A program made the position numbers and the translations under genes. This document shows positions 1-13,010 of a stretch of 64,000 bases of DNA, one piece after another (within the stretch, counting starts at the first letter, position 1; the number at the start of each line of letters is the position of its first letter). The stretch is from Watersipora subatra (taxonomy: Eukaryota > Bryozoa > Gymnolaemata > Cheilostomatida > Watersiporidae): the NCBI RefSeq assembly GCF_963576615.1, contig NC_088714.1:38729143-38793142 (forward strand), given 5' to 3'. The notes under the pieces were generated by a model. That model had not been told where the DNA came from. It did not search any database and saw nothing but the letters and a program-made list of their open reading frames with translations.

Positions 1-389
1 TTTTAAAGGTTTGCAAAAAGTCAAATTTTACCAAACATCCGCTTGGGGATAGCCCTCCGCAAGCAAGGAGAATCCAGGTAACCTTCAGATAATCTTTAAG
101 AAAATCAGCAAAACTGGTTTTTGTTAAAACGCTCTAAAGAAAAATATGTCTTTTTTCTGAGTTTCAACCGTCATCAGGTTTTGCCTATTTTATTCTGAAA
201 ACGTCCTGACAGTCACATCACCTAAAACAAACGAATCTCAAGTAATAAAAGGAAAATATTTATACTTTCTGATAAAAATTGTTAAAACATTACATGAGAG
301 GTCCCTTAACTTACAACAAGAAATCAATGCTTTTGATTTATATATGGTTTGTATATGTACTGATAAACACAATAATACATGCACTTGTG
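1..389. other. Non-coding AT-rich stretch
   Basis: I see no exon with plausible splice signals and no repeat structure here; it is ordinary AT-rich intergenic sequence. Confidence 0.5.
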
Positions 390-475
390 ACAGTGTTCTC
401 ATAACTTGAACGCTCTGATAACTCGAACACTTTCTCTCGGTCCCGTGAAGGTCGAGTTAGCCGAGTTTCACTGTA
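390..475. mobile_element. Tiny MITE with CAGTG...CACTG ends
   Basis: An 86-bp segment begins CAGTGTTCTCATAACTTGAA and ends with the inverted motif GCCGAGTTTCACTG followed by TA. The ends are imperfect inverted repeats built around CTCGA/GTTATC motifs, as in non-autonomous Tc1/mariner/pogo-type elements. There is no coding capacity. The left flank is not TA, so the target duplication is decayed or the left boundary is off by a few bases. Confidence 0.45.
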
Positions 476-1590
476 TGTTGCTTTCTCTATTATTATAGAT
501 ACATGCCATCACCATGTTATTTTTTCATTTTTTTAAAAAGTTTTTGTAATACTTTATGCATTAACTGACAGCACAGATTTGTATTGCATTGACACAGCAA
601 TCACATTACAAATTATGGTTTCAATAATGTTCTTTGTGTAATTTTTGACCAAATGTCAAGTTTTATCAACTTTTGAAAACGGAAAGAATGATTCGCAATC
701 TTTGCGTCGGATATATAATTATATTGAAATTGATTGTTTTTTAAAATCACTTTTTCTATTCGGGAAAGGAGAGCATGCGTTATTACGTTTTACTAGATAA
801 GTTTTACAATTTATTAAATGCAGTTTCTGCGAAGGAAGATTTTCTTGCCAGCCCATGCCAAAGATGCACTCATTAGATGATTGGAGTAGTTTTATAACGA
901 CCATTTGAAAATGAATGCAAATGAATGCGGAATGTATAAATACAATACATTGCAAACTTTTCGATATGACTGGAATCTGCTTCGCCTATGCGTTATAACT
1001 ATCTGTCATGTTGCGTAACCATAACTACATAGGAAGGTGACTTGATTAGAGAAAATATATAAGAACATCGGCTAATAAAAGTGCTTTTGCCTCGCAATTA
1101 TGCATTGGCTAATTGTCGGCATGGACATCATGCATCTGCTTTGCCTAAAGAATGGCTGTCCTATGACACAGTTTTGAGCTTGCATCACGGCTGTTTTTGT
1201 CTCCAAAACTAGGTTTTTGTTCTTGTAACAACAAATGATTACTGAAAAGAAAATATTACAAGTATATTATTATAAATAGATGTCATTTTACCATTCTGTC
1301 AGTTAACAAATTGCTTTAGCAATTTCATTGCTCGTTAACATGCCAACATTCAGTACATACAGCATTCAATATAATGTTGAAAAAGTGGTTTACTTAGAAT
1401 CATCTCTGACTACATGAAAATGCCCTGTCAGCTCCTATTCCACGGAATAACAAAAACTTGAAAGAATATCGTAGAGGCTTGCACCCGCAATATCTGTGTC
1501 TTGTCTGCCAAGACCCAGCGATGAAAGGCTCAAGCCGAGCACCAGTATGACATAACTAACAAGAGTGCTGACCTGGCCATGTTATGTTAA
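476..1590. other. Intergenic, no gene seen
   Basis: Short open frames in this stretch have no recognisable domain, splice context or codon pattern. Nothing else is supported. Confidence 0.5.
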
Positions 1591-2177
1591 GACTGGTTTC
1601 CATATACATCGCAAAGCACCGGCGACGGCACCACAGGCTATCAACGGCAAAATGGGCACATACACGCTGGGTATCGGCGAAGACCGCTGGACCAAATTTC
1701 GTAAAAAGGCCGCGGGCAAAACCTTGCCGAAATGCACTGTACAGGTGAAGGTCACCATTATAGAACCGACATGGCGAACGAACATTTTATTTGATTACGC
1801 GGTTATGTTTAGCGATGCAGCTTTATATGTGAACAGCTTTATATGTGAACAGCTTTATATGTGAACAGCTTTATATGTGAACAGCTTTATATGTGAACAG
1901 CTTTATATGTGAACAGCTTTATATGTGAACAGCTTTATATGTGAACAGCTTTATATGTGAACAGCTTTATATGTGAACAGCTTTATATGTGAACAGCTTT
2001 ATATGTGAACAGCTTTATATGTGAACAGCTTTATATGTGAACAGCTTTATATGTGAACAGCTTTATATGTGAACAGCTTTATATGTGAACAGCTTTATAT
2101 GTGCCGAGCCTAGCGTCGCAAGCATTTTGCTGCGCAAGTTACCGCCGGAGTTTCGCAGTCGATATGGAAACCAGGCT
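1591..2177. mobile_element. MITE-like element with an internal minisatellite
   Basis: The left end GACTGGTTTCCATAT followed by CGCAAAGCACCGGCG is mirrored at the right by CCGCCGGAGTTTCGC then ATATGGAAACCAGGC. This gives terminal inverted repeats of roughly 35 bp around about 590 bp. The interior is GC-richer than its surroundings and holds the 16-bp tandem array described separately. No transposase is present. The 99-residue open frame running into the array looks accidental, because it shows no domain and reads the repeat itself. Confidence 0.55.
1819..2103 (+). repeat. 16-bp minisatellite, about 18 copies
   Basis: Unit AGCTTTATATGTGAAC repeats with almost no variation, which suggests recent expansion. 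It lies between the inverted ends of the MITE-like element at 1591-2177. Confidence 0.95.
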
Positions 2178-3823
2178 TTACTCATCATTCTCCTAACTCT
2201 CCTAATGCTTGATTGTACAGGCCAATAAAGACGCTGATGCGCTTAACTTGGGTAAAAGATAACTGGAGATGCCCTTTGATACATTATTTGCTGAACCATC
2301 ACAGAAAAAAGTTGCCATGATTGATCATTCCATGTAGCCTTTGATTTTAGCTTGGGCACAAGTGTTGTTGCAGTAAAATGTCGTGGGCCTATCATTGCAG
2401 CCAGACTTGGGCCTCTACATCATGGATATGATCACTAAATTATTTTGTACCAAAGTAAAAACAATGAAACTTATGTACTGATTGTGAGAGATAGTATATA
2501 ATATTATTCATAAAATGACCGATCGCATTACAGCAGGCGCCTCTATCAGTCCAACTGTTCTATGGAACTTATCTCCACCTTGTTTCCTCATCTGGACACT
2601 TCCAATACCTAGATAATAACAATAGAGGTAGTAGCAGTTATTTCTTCGGCTTAGCCCAAGTCTTTCACCCCACTCATAAGAGATGGTCTATTATTGGCTG
2701 TTAGATTTGATTGGTGACGGTTGAATGGTTGTCCAACAAAGGCTTGCATAGGGGTTGAGCGGTGACTGAGCTATGTAGCGATAACGCCTGAGCATGAGGA
2801 CCATACGTGGAGTCAATCAATGTCGCTGCAGCGGATAGGAGATAACTTGCTGATCTCTCAGAGATGTGCCAAGTCTGTCAGCTGTTTGTCATATCTTAGT
2901 CTCGCGTGCCTCGCTAATCTGCTTGTCACTTGCTACCATTCATGCAACTGATTGCTCGCGTACATCTACTAGTACAGGGATACAATACGGGTAGAGTATT
3001 TCAACTCTTGCAGATGCCATGCAATAGCTGGTTTCATTCAATTAACAAAGGTACTTATTATTCCGCAATATGTTTACTGTTTTATATGGCTGGTACTGCC
3101 TGATGTAATCATGCTGTCTCTTGGATGCTAAACCTTTTGGCTTCTCATTAAACCTGATGTTGTAAGTGAAGTTATTTGCAGCTTGGTGGTAGGTGTATGG
3201 ATAGTCAGGTGTGGCAACTCCCATGGTCAGTTTGTAATTCCATTTGCATTTGTTTATATGGTGTTCATTCGACAGATTCTTTGCTGAACTCTTTGTCTCC
3301 TTAGTTCGCGCACAAATGAGATCGGTTAGGCAAATCAGTGGGAAGGAGCAATCAGTTGTAAAGGCCTGCTATATTCTCACCCTTCACAGACACAAGAATT
3401 TGCTATTCAAACTGAAAGTAATCTTGGTTCTCCTCTTATGTATACAGTTGCAGCCATTTTATTGTTAGGATAACCTTATCATCGACTCGCAGTTAGTTTC
3501 CTCCTCCCTCCGCACTGTTCACTAGTCAGTCTTTGTTTGCTTGCATAATAGAGCAATAGCAGCTCTCATTGGTTTTGGTTAGTCGAGTAGCCATGCGCAG
3601 TTGGAGTAGTTGTTTGCAACGCAGAGAGGCTGCCACTAGTTCTAAGAACTTGTGTGAGCTTCGAGGTTAACGACTAGCAATGTTGTCCATATGAAGTACG
3701 CTGAGCAAGCGATGCGCTCGAACGCTCTCACAGATAATCACTGACAACTAGCACAGGTAGTTGTTAAATGTTGTATATAATGTGGTAGTATATGATGTTA
3801 CATTGTAGATGCAACTTGTGGAT
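2178..3823. other. Upstream region of the corepressor gene; no exon identified
   Basis: This stretch should hold the promoter and any 5' untranslated exons of the downstream gene. I find no TATA/initiator arrangement that I would defend, and no coding exon. Sequence around 3480-3760 is somewhat richer in GC than its neighbours and is a reasonable place to look for the promoter. Confidence 0.35.
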
Positions 3824-3862
3824 ATGGACGGTGTGCCTTTCATGACAGATGAGTGTTTGTGG
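3824..3862 (+). CDS. Possible first coding exon of the corepressor gene
   Basis: ATG at 3824 reads MDGVPFMTDECLW and runs in phase 0 into a donor-like TGG|GTGAAA. The next exon at 4147 opens in phase 0, so the two would join in frame. The peptide is too short to show homology and the donor is mediocre, so this is only a candidate for the missing N-terminus. Confidence 0.25.
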
Positions 3863-4146
3863 GTGAAATCTGCGATTGAACATACTGTGCTATTAAAGAT
3901 CTGTTCTTTTGCAGCTTAGCAGTCAACCTAGCTTAGCCATTACCTAATTTATTGATTATTGATAGGATTGTAGTGAAGCTGAGGTAACGCTTAGTTGACT
4001 GCAGCCACCCTCGTTTCTTGCACACGCTGCAGCTGTTAGGTTGTACATGTACTGCCATAGGAAAAATGTTTCATCTATGAAATTTTGCTTTGCTAAATCT
4101 AGACAAAGTTCATATCGTATGTAAAGAGAGATCAACTTTGTTCTAG

Positions 4147-7100
4147 GAGGCAGATTCTAAGAATAGCAAATCGGATGTCGGGGACAGTGCCAACCTGAAT
4201 GCTAGTGTTAAAAAACAGACCTCTCGACCTCTCCAGCAACAATCTAGTAACAATAAGGTGGGATTCACTACCTCTTCCTCGAGAGATAGTAGTGGGAGTG
4301 CACTCAGTTTGATGGTACATGACAATAAGTACAGCATGGAACAAAATATCGCAGTCCCAGAGCATCATCCTATGTCAGGTCTGACTGACGATGCTGCTAG
4401 CCAATCAAATGTCAACCAAAACAATAACCAGGGAAACGTTAGGCAGGGCGGCGATGGGCTACCAGTGCTTCCAACCTCCTTCATCAGCGCCAGCACACAG
4501 TATCAGCGCATTAATGCCCAGTCGTCGTCCGAGCCGCCTACATTCCCTAGTAATTCTCTGACTAACCAGTTTGCATTCTCTCCTGTCGACCAGCAACGAC
4601 ACATACTCAGTGAACTGATGTTAACGCAACAGTTTCGGCAAATGCAGGGTTCCGCTCCTCAAGCGCCCTTTCCCCCTCTGCCAATCCTTTCTGTCAATCC
4701 AGCACACTCTGAGCACTTTTTGCTTGAGATGGCTAGCAGAGCGAGATCGGATAGCTTTCACAGTCACATGAACAGTCCAGCCGCTAGCAAGTTGAGTGAA
4801 ATATCTCATGAGGTCCGTGTGAGGACTACCAGTAAAGACAATGCGTCTGCCCATTCAGCCCTGACGCTATTACAAAATGACTCCAGGGATCAGCAAAATT
4901 TGCAAGATCCATTTTTGCAGTTAGACAGAGATGATCGGGAAGTGTCAGAAATAACGAGTGGAGAACGACCGGGTGAGAACAGTGGCTCTGAAAGCTTTCT
5001 GGCTAATAGGAAACGGCATGCCAGTGCGCCTGACAAGCTTCCCAACACAATGGCATGGGCTGATGCTCAAGTTTCAGGTAAAGCCATGTTCTGCGCAGCT
5101 AACCATTGCAGATTGTAGTGTGTTATTTGTAGGTGACGGCTGCAGGGAAACAGCCGTCTGCAAGAATTTTGCACACCCTCCTGCTCAAACAGATGCATGA
5201 GGCACTGTTGTTCCGCACATGCATAACTTGTCTTCATTGGCTCCTTTGTATACTGTAGCTTCTTCGTTACTGGATGTTGTTTGCAGTAACTAGCCAATAA
5301 AAGGCTGTGTTACGCAAGATTGCTCATAGCTTAGAAGACAATACTGCTTTCTGCTTTGACTATAGTTATTGCTTGCAATGGTCGGCGCTCACTGCAGGCA
5401 AAGCGCGTGAAGTCAGGCGTGTAACATGCCTGGAGTATTAGCTTAGCGATAACCTGGATTGGTAGCCATTTTGACTAGTAAGCTAGTAAGCTGACGGTGG
5501 TGAGATGTGAGAGAGGGCATTGGCACAAGCTAATGGATATAGTTGGAAGATCGGTAGAACCACGCTAATGCCATCACTTTTTCTTGATCATCCTGTTAAG
5601 TATCGCTATTAGCTCTATCATTATTGTCTTCATTGTTGATGGATTTTATTCCCAATGGTCGTTACGTTAATCCTTGGTTCTTCCATTCCACAACACAGCT
5701 GATAGGTAAGTGCAGAACGATAATGAATGGTTCTTCGAGGTATTTAAAAGTTGTATTTAGCGCATCAGATATTCCTTTTAACAACAGCTTAAGGAAAGGT
5801 TTTGTTTTATCGACATTTCGTATGTTTGTTTTGATAATATTTTATTCTGTATAATAGCTGTGTTTTGCAGATCAGCAGAAGCAGCTAAAAAATGAAGAGT
5901 ATGCCAAAGTTCAAGAGCAGCTTGCACAACCATTGTCGACTCAGCGGCGGCATCGTCGCATGTCAGCAGACAACCACCATCAGCGGGGCAAAGATTACAG
6001 ACATTCTTTTTCACACAGTTCTAGTGGAGGTGATTTGTTTTTTGTTTTGTTCATAAATTAGGGCCTCGCAAGTAGCAACTCGGCGAGTAGCAACTCGGCG
6101 AGTAGCAACTAGCAACTAGGCGAGTAGCAACTAGCAACTAGGCGAGTAGCAACTCGGCGAGCAGCAACTCGGCTAGTAGCAACTCGGCTAGTAGCAACTC
6201 GGCTAGTAGCAACTCGGCGAGTAGCAACTAGGCGAGCAGCAACTCGGCGAGTAGCAACTCGGCGAGTAGCAACTCGGCTAGTAGCAACTCGGCTAGTAGC
6301 AACTCGGCTAGTAGCAACTCGGCTAGTAGCAACTAGGCGAGTAGCAACTAGGCGAGTAGCAACTAGGCGAGTAGCAACTAGGCGAGTAGCAACTCGGCGA
6401 GTAGCAACTAGGCGAGTAGCAACTCGGCGAGTAGCAACTCGGCTAAACATGGCAAGGGAATGTGTAATGTGCATGCTGGTCTAACAACTTTGTATAGGTT
6501 ACAAGTAGGGAAGAGCCTAGTGGCAGGCTGGGGGCTATGCAGATGCTGGCTACGCAGGCCGGCTTACTGCTATCATATCTGGTAAAGATAAGAGATTGAT
6601 AAACACTCATTGGCTTACTACAATCTAGTTCAACTTTCTGCCGAGCTAATTCTGGATAAACAATCTCGCTTGATGTTTATACATTCTTAGAGGACTGCTG
6701 TTGAAGTTACCGATTTTATTTTTGAGGTCGGAGGAAACAATATTACTGACCCTTACCAAGGATTCTTATGGTCTGGCACAATGTAAATTGTAGAATAAAC
6801 ATCCATACCAAAATTGTTATCATAAAGCTAGACATTGTGGCTGCGGCAAGGACTTGGCAGTTTATTGGTCATGATTTGCCTATAGAATTTGTAACTTATG
6901 TCAGCGTTTCATGAGTTATTGAGCATGCTGCTGCTGTCACTGTTTCCATGATGTGCATGTTTTAGTCAACCTTCAAAATCCGCAGCATGGAAACGGCAAA
7001 ATTGCGCAAGCAAAGGAGTTTTGCTATTCGTAAATCTTCATCAAATATTTTATGATAGCGGAGGATGGAAACAGCACTTGCGAATGATGCGCATTGAAAT

Positions 7101-10100
7101 ATCGTGCAAGCTATTCCATTCTAAATGTTTTCACACTTGAGGCATTTTCATTGCGAGCCCCAATGTGCTAAGCATGACAAGTCTGCATCACTACCTCTTG
7201 ACTTATGTGGGTCAATAACTAGAGACGCAGTCTAGTCTTCTACCAAAGCTCTGGTGTGAAATGGCATCATTAAATGATGGTCCATTGAAACACTCAATTG
7301 TACGGTAACTCAACTTGCACAACTTCAAATGCGCATCATGTGCGTCGTGGAAACTGACTATGGGCATATAATCAACAGTTTTCATGCTGGAGTTATCTTT
7401 TCAAGTTGGTCGTTGTTTGCCTACTATAATCAGCGTGCTGACTTGCAGCTGCTTTTTCCAGATCTGCTCACACAGTCCGATGGAGCTGTTCTTTTCCGAA
7501 GTCCTCCACCAGGTGGAGTGAAAAAGCGAAAGCCCCGACCAGAACCTCTAGTTATTCCACCAAATGTTGCCGCCATACAGTCTCGGCTTCGGTCTCCACG
7601 GATTTGGGAACCTGGAGAGAATCCTGGGTAAGTCAAATAATGACTTCCATGAGCATGCCGCTTACACGAGTTGTACCTTACACTATGATGACGACCTTGG
7701 CATTAGGGAGACCATCTCTCTTTCTTCTGCTGCAGAGTTCGGCAAACAGGAAAGACACCTCCACCTTACACTCCGCCTCCAATCTTGTCTCCGATGCGAA
7801 TCGGTACTGGGCTATTTAGAGGTCCTTACTGGAGACCACCTGTGGCATCTGGGGCGTCTCTCAGCGCATCTCTTCCTGCTACCAAGATTTCAAGTCTCCA
7901 GCAGGAACCTATCACTGAGGAACCCGATCAGGCTGTAGAGCATGACGATTTCCAGACACATGCATCCACAGTTGAGCCCGTCGTCATTGAAGAGAATTCT
8001 ATCGAACCTGTAATTGAACCTCAGCTCAATCCCCCACCAGAAACAGATATCCAACCACACATAAACATTGGACCAGAGCACCAGGCTACTCTGCCAGCTC
8101 TAAGAAGTTAGTAGGCAATAATGAGGGTACCAAGTAGTTTGGGCACTAGTACTAGCATGTGTTGTTTTGTTTATATTGTGGTTTATATTGGCATTTATCC
8201 TCCTGTTACAAGGCCTCCCGTTAAAAGGCTCATTAGGAATTACATTTATGACTTGTCACAGAGAATTCAAGAGATGCTGAAAGGGATGCAGACAGAGCCA
8301 CACTTCTTTGGACCCCGGAGTGTTTGGACCACGCTCTTACAGTTCAGGAATGTAAGTGCATGTCCTTCACCTCTGCGAGCTGGGTCTGTAACCAGTGTCA
8401 CTATTTTGCAGCAGCTTCACCCACTGCACTATTTGACTGCAATTAATCAAGCTAGTACTGCATGAATATGAATGAAACATGTCAATTTGCCTGCCAACTG
8501 GTTTAATATGCATTCATTGGCTCTGACCTATGCCAGACCCTGATCTTATCAATCAATCTTTTACGTTGTCTGCCCCTGAGGGTGCCATGAGAGAAAATAA
8601 ACTTCGAAAATGCGAGCCAACATGGTTGTACCTACCACTAGGGGCCTTTTCCGTGCACAGTAAAAAAAATGATGTACACTGTTGTTCTTAGTTCCTATGG
8701 CACCTTTGTCGTTGATTGTCATTTTTTATTCATCATGTTCAAAAGACCAGATTTATAGTAGCTGAAGGAAATAGTAAAAGTTGTGACCCTACATTATTGT
8801 GATAAGTAGCAAGCTAGGGCGTATGCTTCATGCATTCTTTAACTTTTACGTTAAGAATAGTTTGTCATCCACATGGCTCACATCAGCGATATTGGCTTTG
8901 GCCTGTATCTTCCATGATGCTCCTAATTAGTAGTGCAGCCATCATCTGCAACTGCAAGTTGGTGCTCCCATTTGAGTTGTTGTATACGTTTTTATTGTTA
9001 TAGCAACTTTAGGCTCCAACTGATCAGTCATTTTTGGTATCATTTGTAGTAACAGCATATATGGACTTTTCATGCAGCGCCGCTGTACCTGGCAGCGGTT
9101 CTAATAAGGAGTATGCTTTGCACCAGCTATTTTTCAACAAGGGAGACATCAAACGTGCCATTCTCTGTCTCATGTCAAAAAAAATTAGTCCGTCATTTGT
9201 AAAATTCATCGGCGATTATCACTACCAAGATTCTGACATATGGACCACAGAGGAGATCGCGCTCTTCACTGACACAATTATGAAAGAGGATAAGGATTTC
9301 ATATCTATTACTAGGGCTGTGAGTACAAAAGAAATCGTGTTAACAAGCGTGTCAGTGTTTGTCAGTTACACCACTAGCATACCTGGCCTAACTTAATCTT
9401 GCCTATTTTGTATATAGTCCAGTTAACTTAATATTTTAATATTACTTCATATGTTCTATCAGCTTTTATTCTACTGACAAAACTAATGTTTGAAGTTGCG
9501 TCATTTGTTGGAATTTCACATGTGTAGGTTAGTCTACATGTGTATTGTCAGCAGCTATTCGGTCTGTAGCAACAAATAATTGTGACCAGAACACTATTTA
9601 AATCCTTTGTATTGCACTAGGCTAATTTCAAAATCACCTCCGATTCATGAATTTGGGTTTGGAATCTTGAAAATTCTATTTGCTTTGGATTCTTTCCTTG
9701 TCACTCTCAGTAAGCACTTAGGGGACTCATTGCTTCCATCAACTGTAGTTTAACCGGCGAAAGACCCACAAACAGTGTATAGAGTTCTACTACTTGTGGA
9801 AGAAGATTTGTCGGGAAGAATACAAGAGGCTGAGGATAATACGGCGGAAGAGAAGGCATGATGAGTTGTACAATCTTCGATCGCGGGGTCGTAAGTTTAT
9901 AGAGCTAGTTGTAGTTGGATGCATGAATTAGGAGCATATCAGTCATTTCTTGCTCAAGATTAGTTAAACTTTCTCTTTTTATCATTCGCTCTACAAACAT
10001 TCCAAAATATTATTTGGTTTAAAACTTGAAGTGTTATATTGTACGGGGATTCCACTGGCTCAATGAGGAGAGCATAAGTTTTGACAGTTATATTTTTCAT

Positions 10101-11495
10101 TAGTAATGCTAACTGTAACTAGATAGCTCCTTAGCCTTTCTTCGTGGTGTTTAAGTTGCAAAGCAAAACAATTTTTGAAGTACTCAATGAGTCGCACACA
10201 CTAATGCCGAAAATTATAAATGTAAAGGATTTCCCAAAGTCTCAATTTGTATAATGCAGATCTTTTGCTAAGCTTATTCTCTTCTAACAACAAGCACACA
10301 TACCAACAACAAGCACACATACCAACAACAAGCACACATACCAACAACAAGCACACATACCAACAACAAGCACACATACCAACAACAAGCACACATACCA
10401 ACAACAAGCACACATACCAACAACAAGCACACATACCAACAACAAGCACACATACCAACAACAAGCACACATACCAACAACAAGCACACATACCAACAAC
10501 AAGCACACATACCAACAACAAGCACACATACCAACAACAAGCACACATACCAACAACAAGCACACATACCAACAACAAGCACACATACCAACAACAAGCA
10601 CATATACCAACAACAAGCACATATACCAACAACAAGCACATATACCAACATAGCTGATATATCCAAGCTGTTTTATTTCTGTTTTCCTCATCGAATGCTA
10701 ATCTGGTCCACTCGATAATTTTTCACTCCTAAAATATTGACCATGTTGTTTTTGCTCATACAGAGAAATCTAGTGAGACAGCAGTTGATGCTATCATTGC
10801 TGGAACTCAGTCAGATGATGACGACTCCGTTAGCCAGATGTCGGAGTACGGAGAGGCCGATGATGAGGATGTGCCAAGCGATGCCCCAAGCTCCGTATCA
10901 ACTATTTCTAGAGCTCTTCCCAATCAGTATTCCTGTCCGCAACAGACTTACCTGTGTGAATATCCCGGCTGTGGTGCTGTGAGTTGCCTACTCCTGTCTT
11001 TTATCTTTGAACGAAAAGCTATACCGTTACAATGTTGCGTTGATTGTTAGGTTAGGAACCTGTAACCTGGATTGTCTCTTTTAGATTTTCAATATCAAGT
11101 CTGCTTTGACCGGTCATGCTAAAATCCATGTTTTACCTCGGCCACCCCAGTCCATGGAATTAATGAGAGATCAACACTTTCCAGCACCTAAAAAAGTGAA
11201 GTCCGAGCCTGTCGCTCCCGGTCCTGGCGGAGAAGAGTTTCCCTGTAAACTTTGTGGAAAGTATGTGACTAGATTACTAAGTGACGGTATGAGTTGAAAT
11301 TGAGGTCATGGTAAAATAAAGGGATATCTCTAGGCTCTAGTCCGCCTGCTTATGGTTACTTTCAATTTCATTGCTTGCAGAGTATTTTACAAAGTCAAAT
11401 CCCGAAGTGCTCACATGAAAAGTCATAGCGTGTTGGCGAAGAAAGCTCGAGAAGCAGTTGGCAAGCTAGGACACCAGGCTAAACAGCCTTCCTGA
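4147..11495 (+). CDS. ELM2-SANT-C2H2 transcriptional corepressor, TRERF1/MIDEAS/ZNF541 family
   Basis: Ten exons join in frame: 4147-5077, 5871-6029, 7462-7627, 7736-8106, 8262-8351, 9050-9318, 9749-9890, 10764-10978, 11085-11260, 11381-11495 (877 residues, N-terminus missing). All junctions are GT/AG and every phase matches. The first ~400 residues are Q/S/P-rich and disordered. KPRPEPLVIPPN and TPPPYTPPPILSPMR precede an ELM2 domain (about 525-620; INIGPEHQATLPAL, ATLLWTPE, GSGSNKEYALHQLF). A SANT domain follows (about 640-690; DIWTTEEIALF, KTHKQCIEFYYLWKKIC), then a basic stretch and two C2H2 fingers (CEYPGCGAIF..H..H near 770-793, CKLCGKVF..H..H near 830-852). Family members recruit HDAC1/2 through ELM2-SANT in nuclear deacetylase complexes. 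This order, with fingers after SANT, fits TRERF1 or ZNF541 better than MIDEAS. The orthologue is not resolved. ATTAAA/AATAAA motifs near 12448 and 12531 could serve polyadenylation. Confidence 0.93.
6068..6446 (+). repeat. 15-bp intronic minisatellite, about 25 copies
   Basis: Unit AGTAGCAACTCGGCG, with variants CTAGGCG and CTCGGCT, lies in intron 2 of the corepressor gene. The unit is a multiple of three and lacks stops in one minus-strand frame. This gives a spurious 121-residue frame of the form VATRRVATRLVAT. Confidence 0.93.
6936..7362. mobile_element. Probable MITE in intron 2
   Basis: GTCACTGTTTCCATGATGTG at the left has an inverted, diverged counterpart CATCATGTGCGTCGTGGAAA at the right. 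The interior contains further ATGGAAAC-type motifs. There is no open frame of note, and the boundaries are approximate. It inserted within the intron that also holds the 15-bp array. Confidence 0.4.
10285..10650 (+). repeat. 19-bp intronic minisatellite, about 19 copies
   Basis: Unit ACCAACAACAAGCACACAT is nearly invariant, with a CATAT variant at the 3' end. It lies in the intron between the SANT exon and the first zinc-finger exon. It creates long open frames on both strands, none of which is a gene. Confidence 0.95.
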
Positions 11496-13010
11496 TGAAT
11501 ATTAGACTAAACCAAATTATAGTTTCTAACGGAGAATAAGAGTATAACCTCACCGCCACCACCGTGCCAACAGTAACAGGCTATAGCCTTCTATATTCCT
11601 ATATCAAAGTGCATTACGCCAAATGAAATATCAAAACCTTCCTACATGCTCTGCTCTAATCGCTCTGTACAGTTTAGTGCCTGTATATATATATACAGGT
11701 GACTGTACAGATATGTTGCTATGCCTGTATACAGGTGACAATACAGATATGTTGCTATGATTTATCATATTTTTATCTTGTTAATAATTGCAATCTGTCA
11801 GGTCGGTCTTTAGATATATTGAAATATATTTTATATATTCACACATTTTGATAACAACTGTATTATATTTTAATGAACTTTGCATTTAGAAGTATTTAAG
11901 TACAGGTATGCACAGTTGGCTGTTCTGATTAGCTAAAAGCAGATGCACTGTCTTAGTGCAGCAGTCTATTCTTTTAACTGTATAACTGCACTTTATATCC
12001 ATTCTTTCTAGTTCTCAGAAAATCAAATCTGTCTGTTGAAATAACATTCAAGGCATCGTACATAAGATCCAGGATTATTTTTGTACATGTTATACTGTTA
12101 TGGTCATGTATCAAAAAGACAAATACATTTGGTTACTATATGAAAATGGAACTGTTTCCTGTTTTTGCTCTGCTATGCGTGATAAAGAAGAGATTGTAAA
12201 CCTGTAAGTGTGTAACCTTTGATAGGGTATCAGTGCAGCTGGTGTTATGGTTAATGGTTAAGTTGAAGTCACTAACGACAGTCAAGAATGCAGTACTAGC
12301 TTAAATTGAACTAGCTAGCCTGTGTATAGCATTTCGTCTTGGGAACTTCATCTTTCAGTGATGTCGGTAGAGCCTGATGACTTGTTCAAAAAGTGGCTCA
12401 AATTCATTCACTTCTTTTTAACATGACTTGAAATCAAAATGACAACCGATTAAACATCGAATTAGGAAGACTTCATTTGGCTTGGTGGTTTGTGAGTTAG
12501 GTGAATGTACATTATCCATGTATATTTAAAAATAAACCTCACTACCTGTATGCCTAATGGACAGGAGCAACACTGAACAAGTATAGTCTACAACTCTACA
12601 TAGTCTCATGCGTCTACAGATAACAACCAGTTATATATTAACATGTACTCAAAAAAGCTATGACTGAGAAAAAAGTTGAAAAACTATTGCTATCTTTGTA
12701 ATTTGAAAAAAAGTTGATCTTAATTTTGAAAGGAAATGGTCAGGTTAACTGTTTATAGTTTAGCATCAACAGTAAACGGTGGAGGGCAGCAACGAATTCT
12801 GTGAATATACACTTGGTGAGTTGATCATGGTATGTACAATAAAGGAAAGAATATTATCCTTTATTCTAGAAAACAACAGATGGATATAAAAATGAATGGT
12901 CTCCCAAAGCTCTATATCCCATTTATTCTTGCATGTAAGATTAGTAAAACCTACCCAGATAGTTAAAGGTTGCACTGGCTTAGCTGAAGCGGCAAAAAAT
13001 GTCTTCAGTA
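11496..13010. other. 3' UTR and intergenic sequence
   Basis: AT-rich sequence follows the stop codon. Two copies of a motif around TATACAGGTGAC...ACAGATATGTTGCTATG lie at about 11690-11760 as a local tandem duplication. Candidate polyadenylation signals are ATTAAA near 12448 and AATAAA at 12531. No other gene is visible. Confidence 0.45.

Noticed and set aside
6109-6474. 121-residue VATRRVATRLVAT protein
   Set aside because: Minus-strand reading of an intronic 15-bp array inside a plus-strand gene.
10201-10691. Several 130-146 residue frames on both strands
   Set aside because: They only translate the 19-bp minisatellite, which reads openly in every frame.
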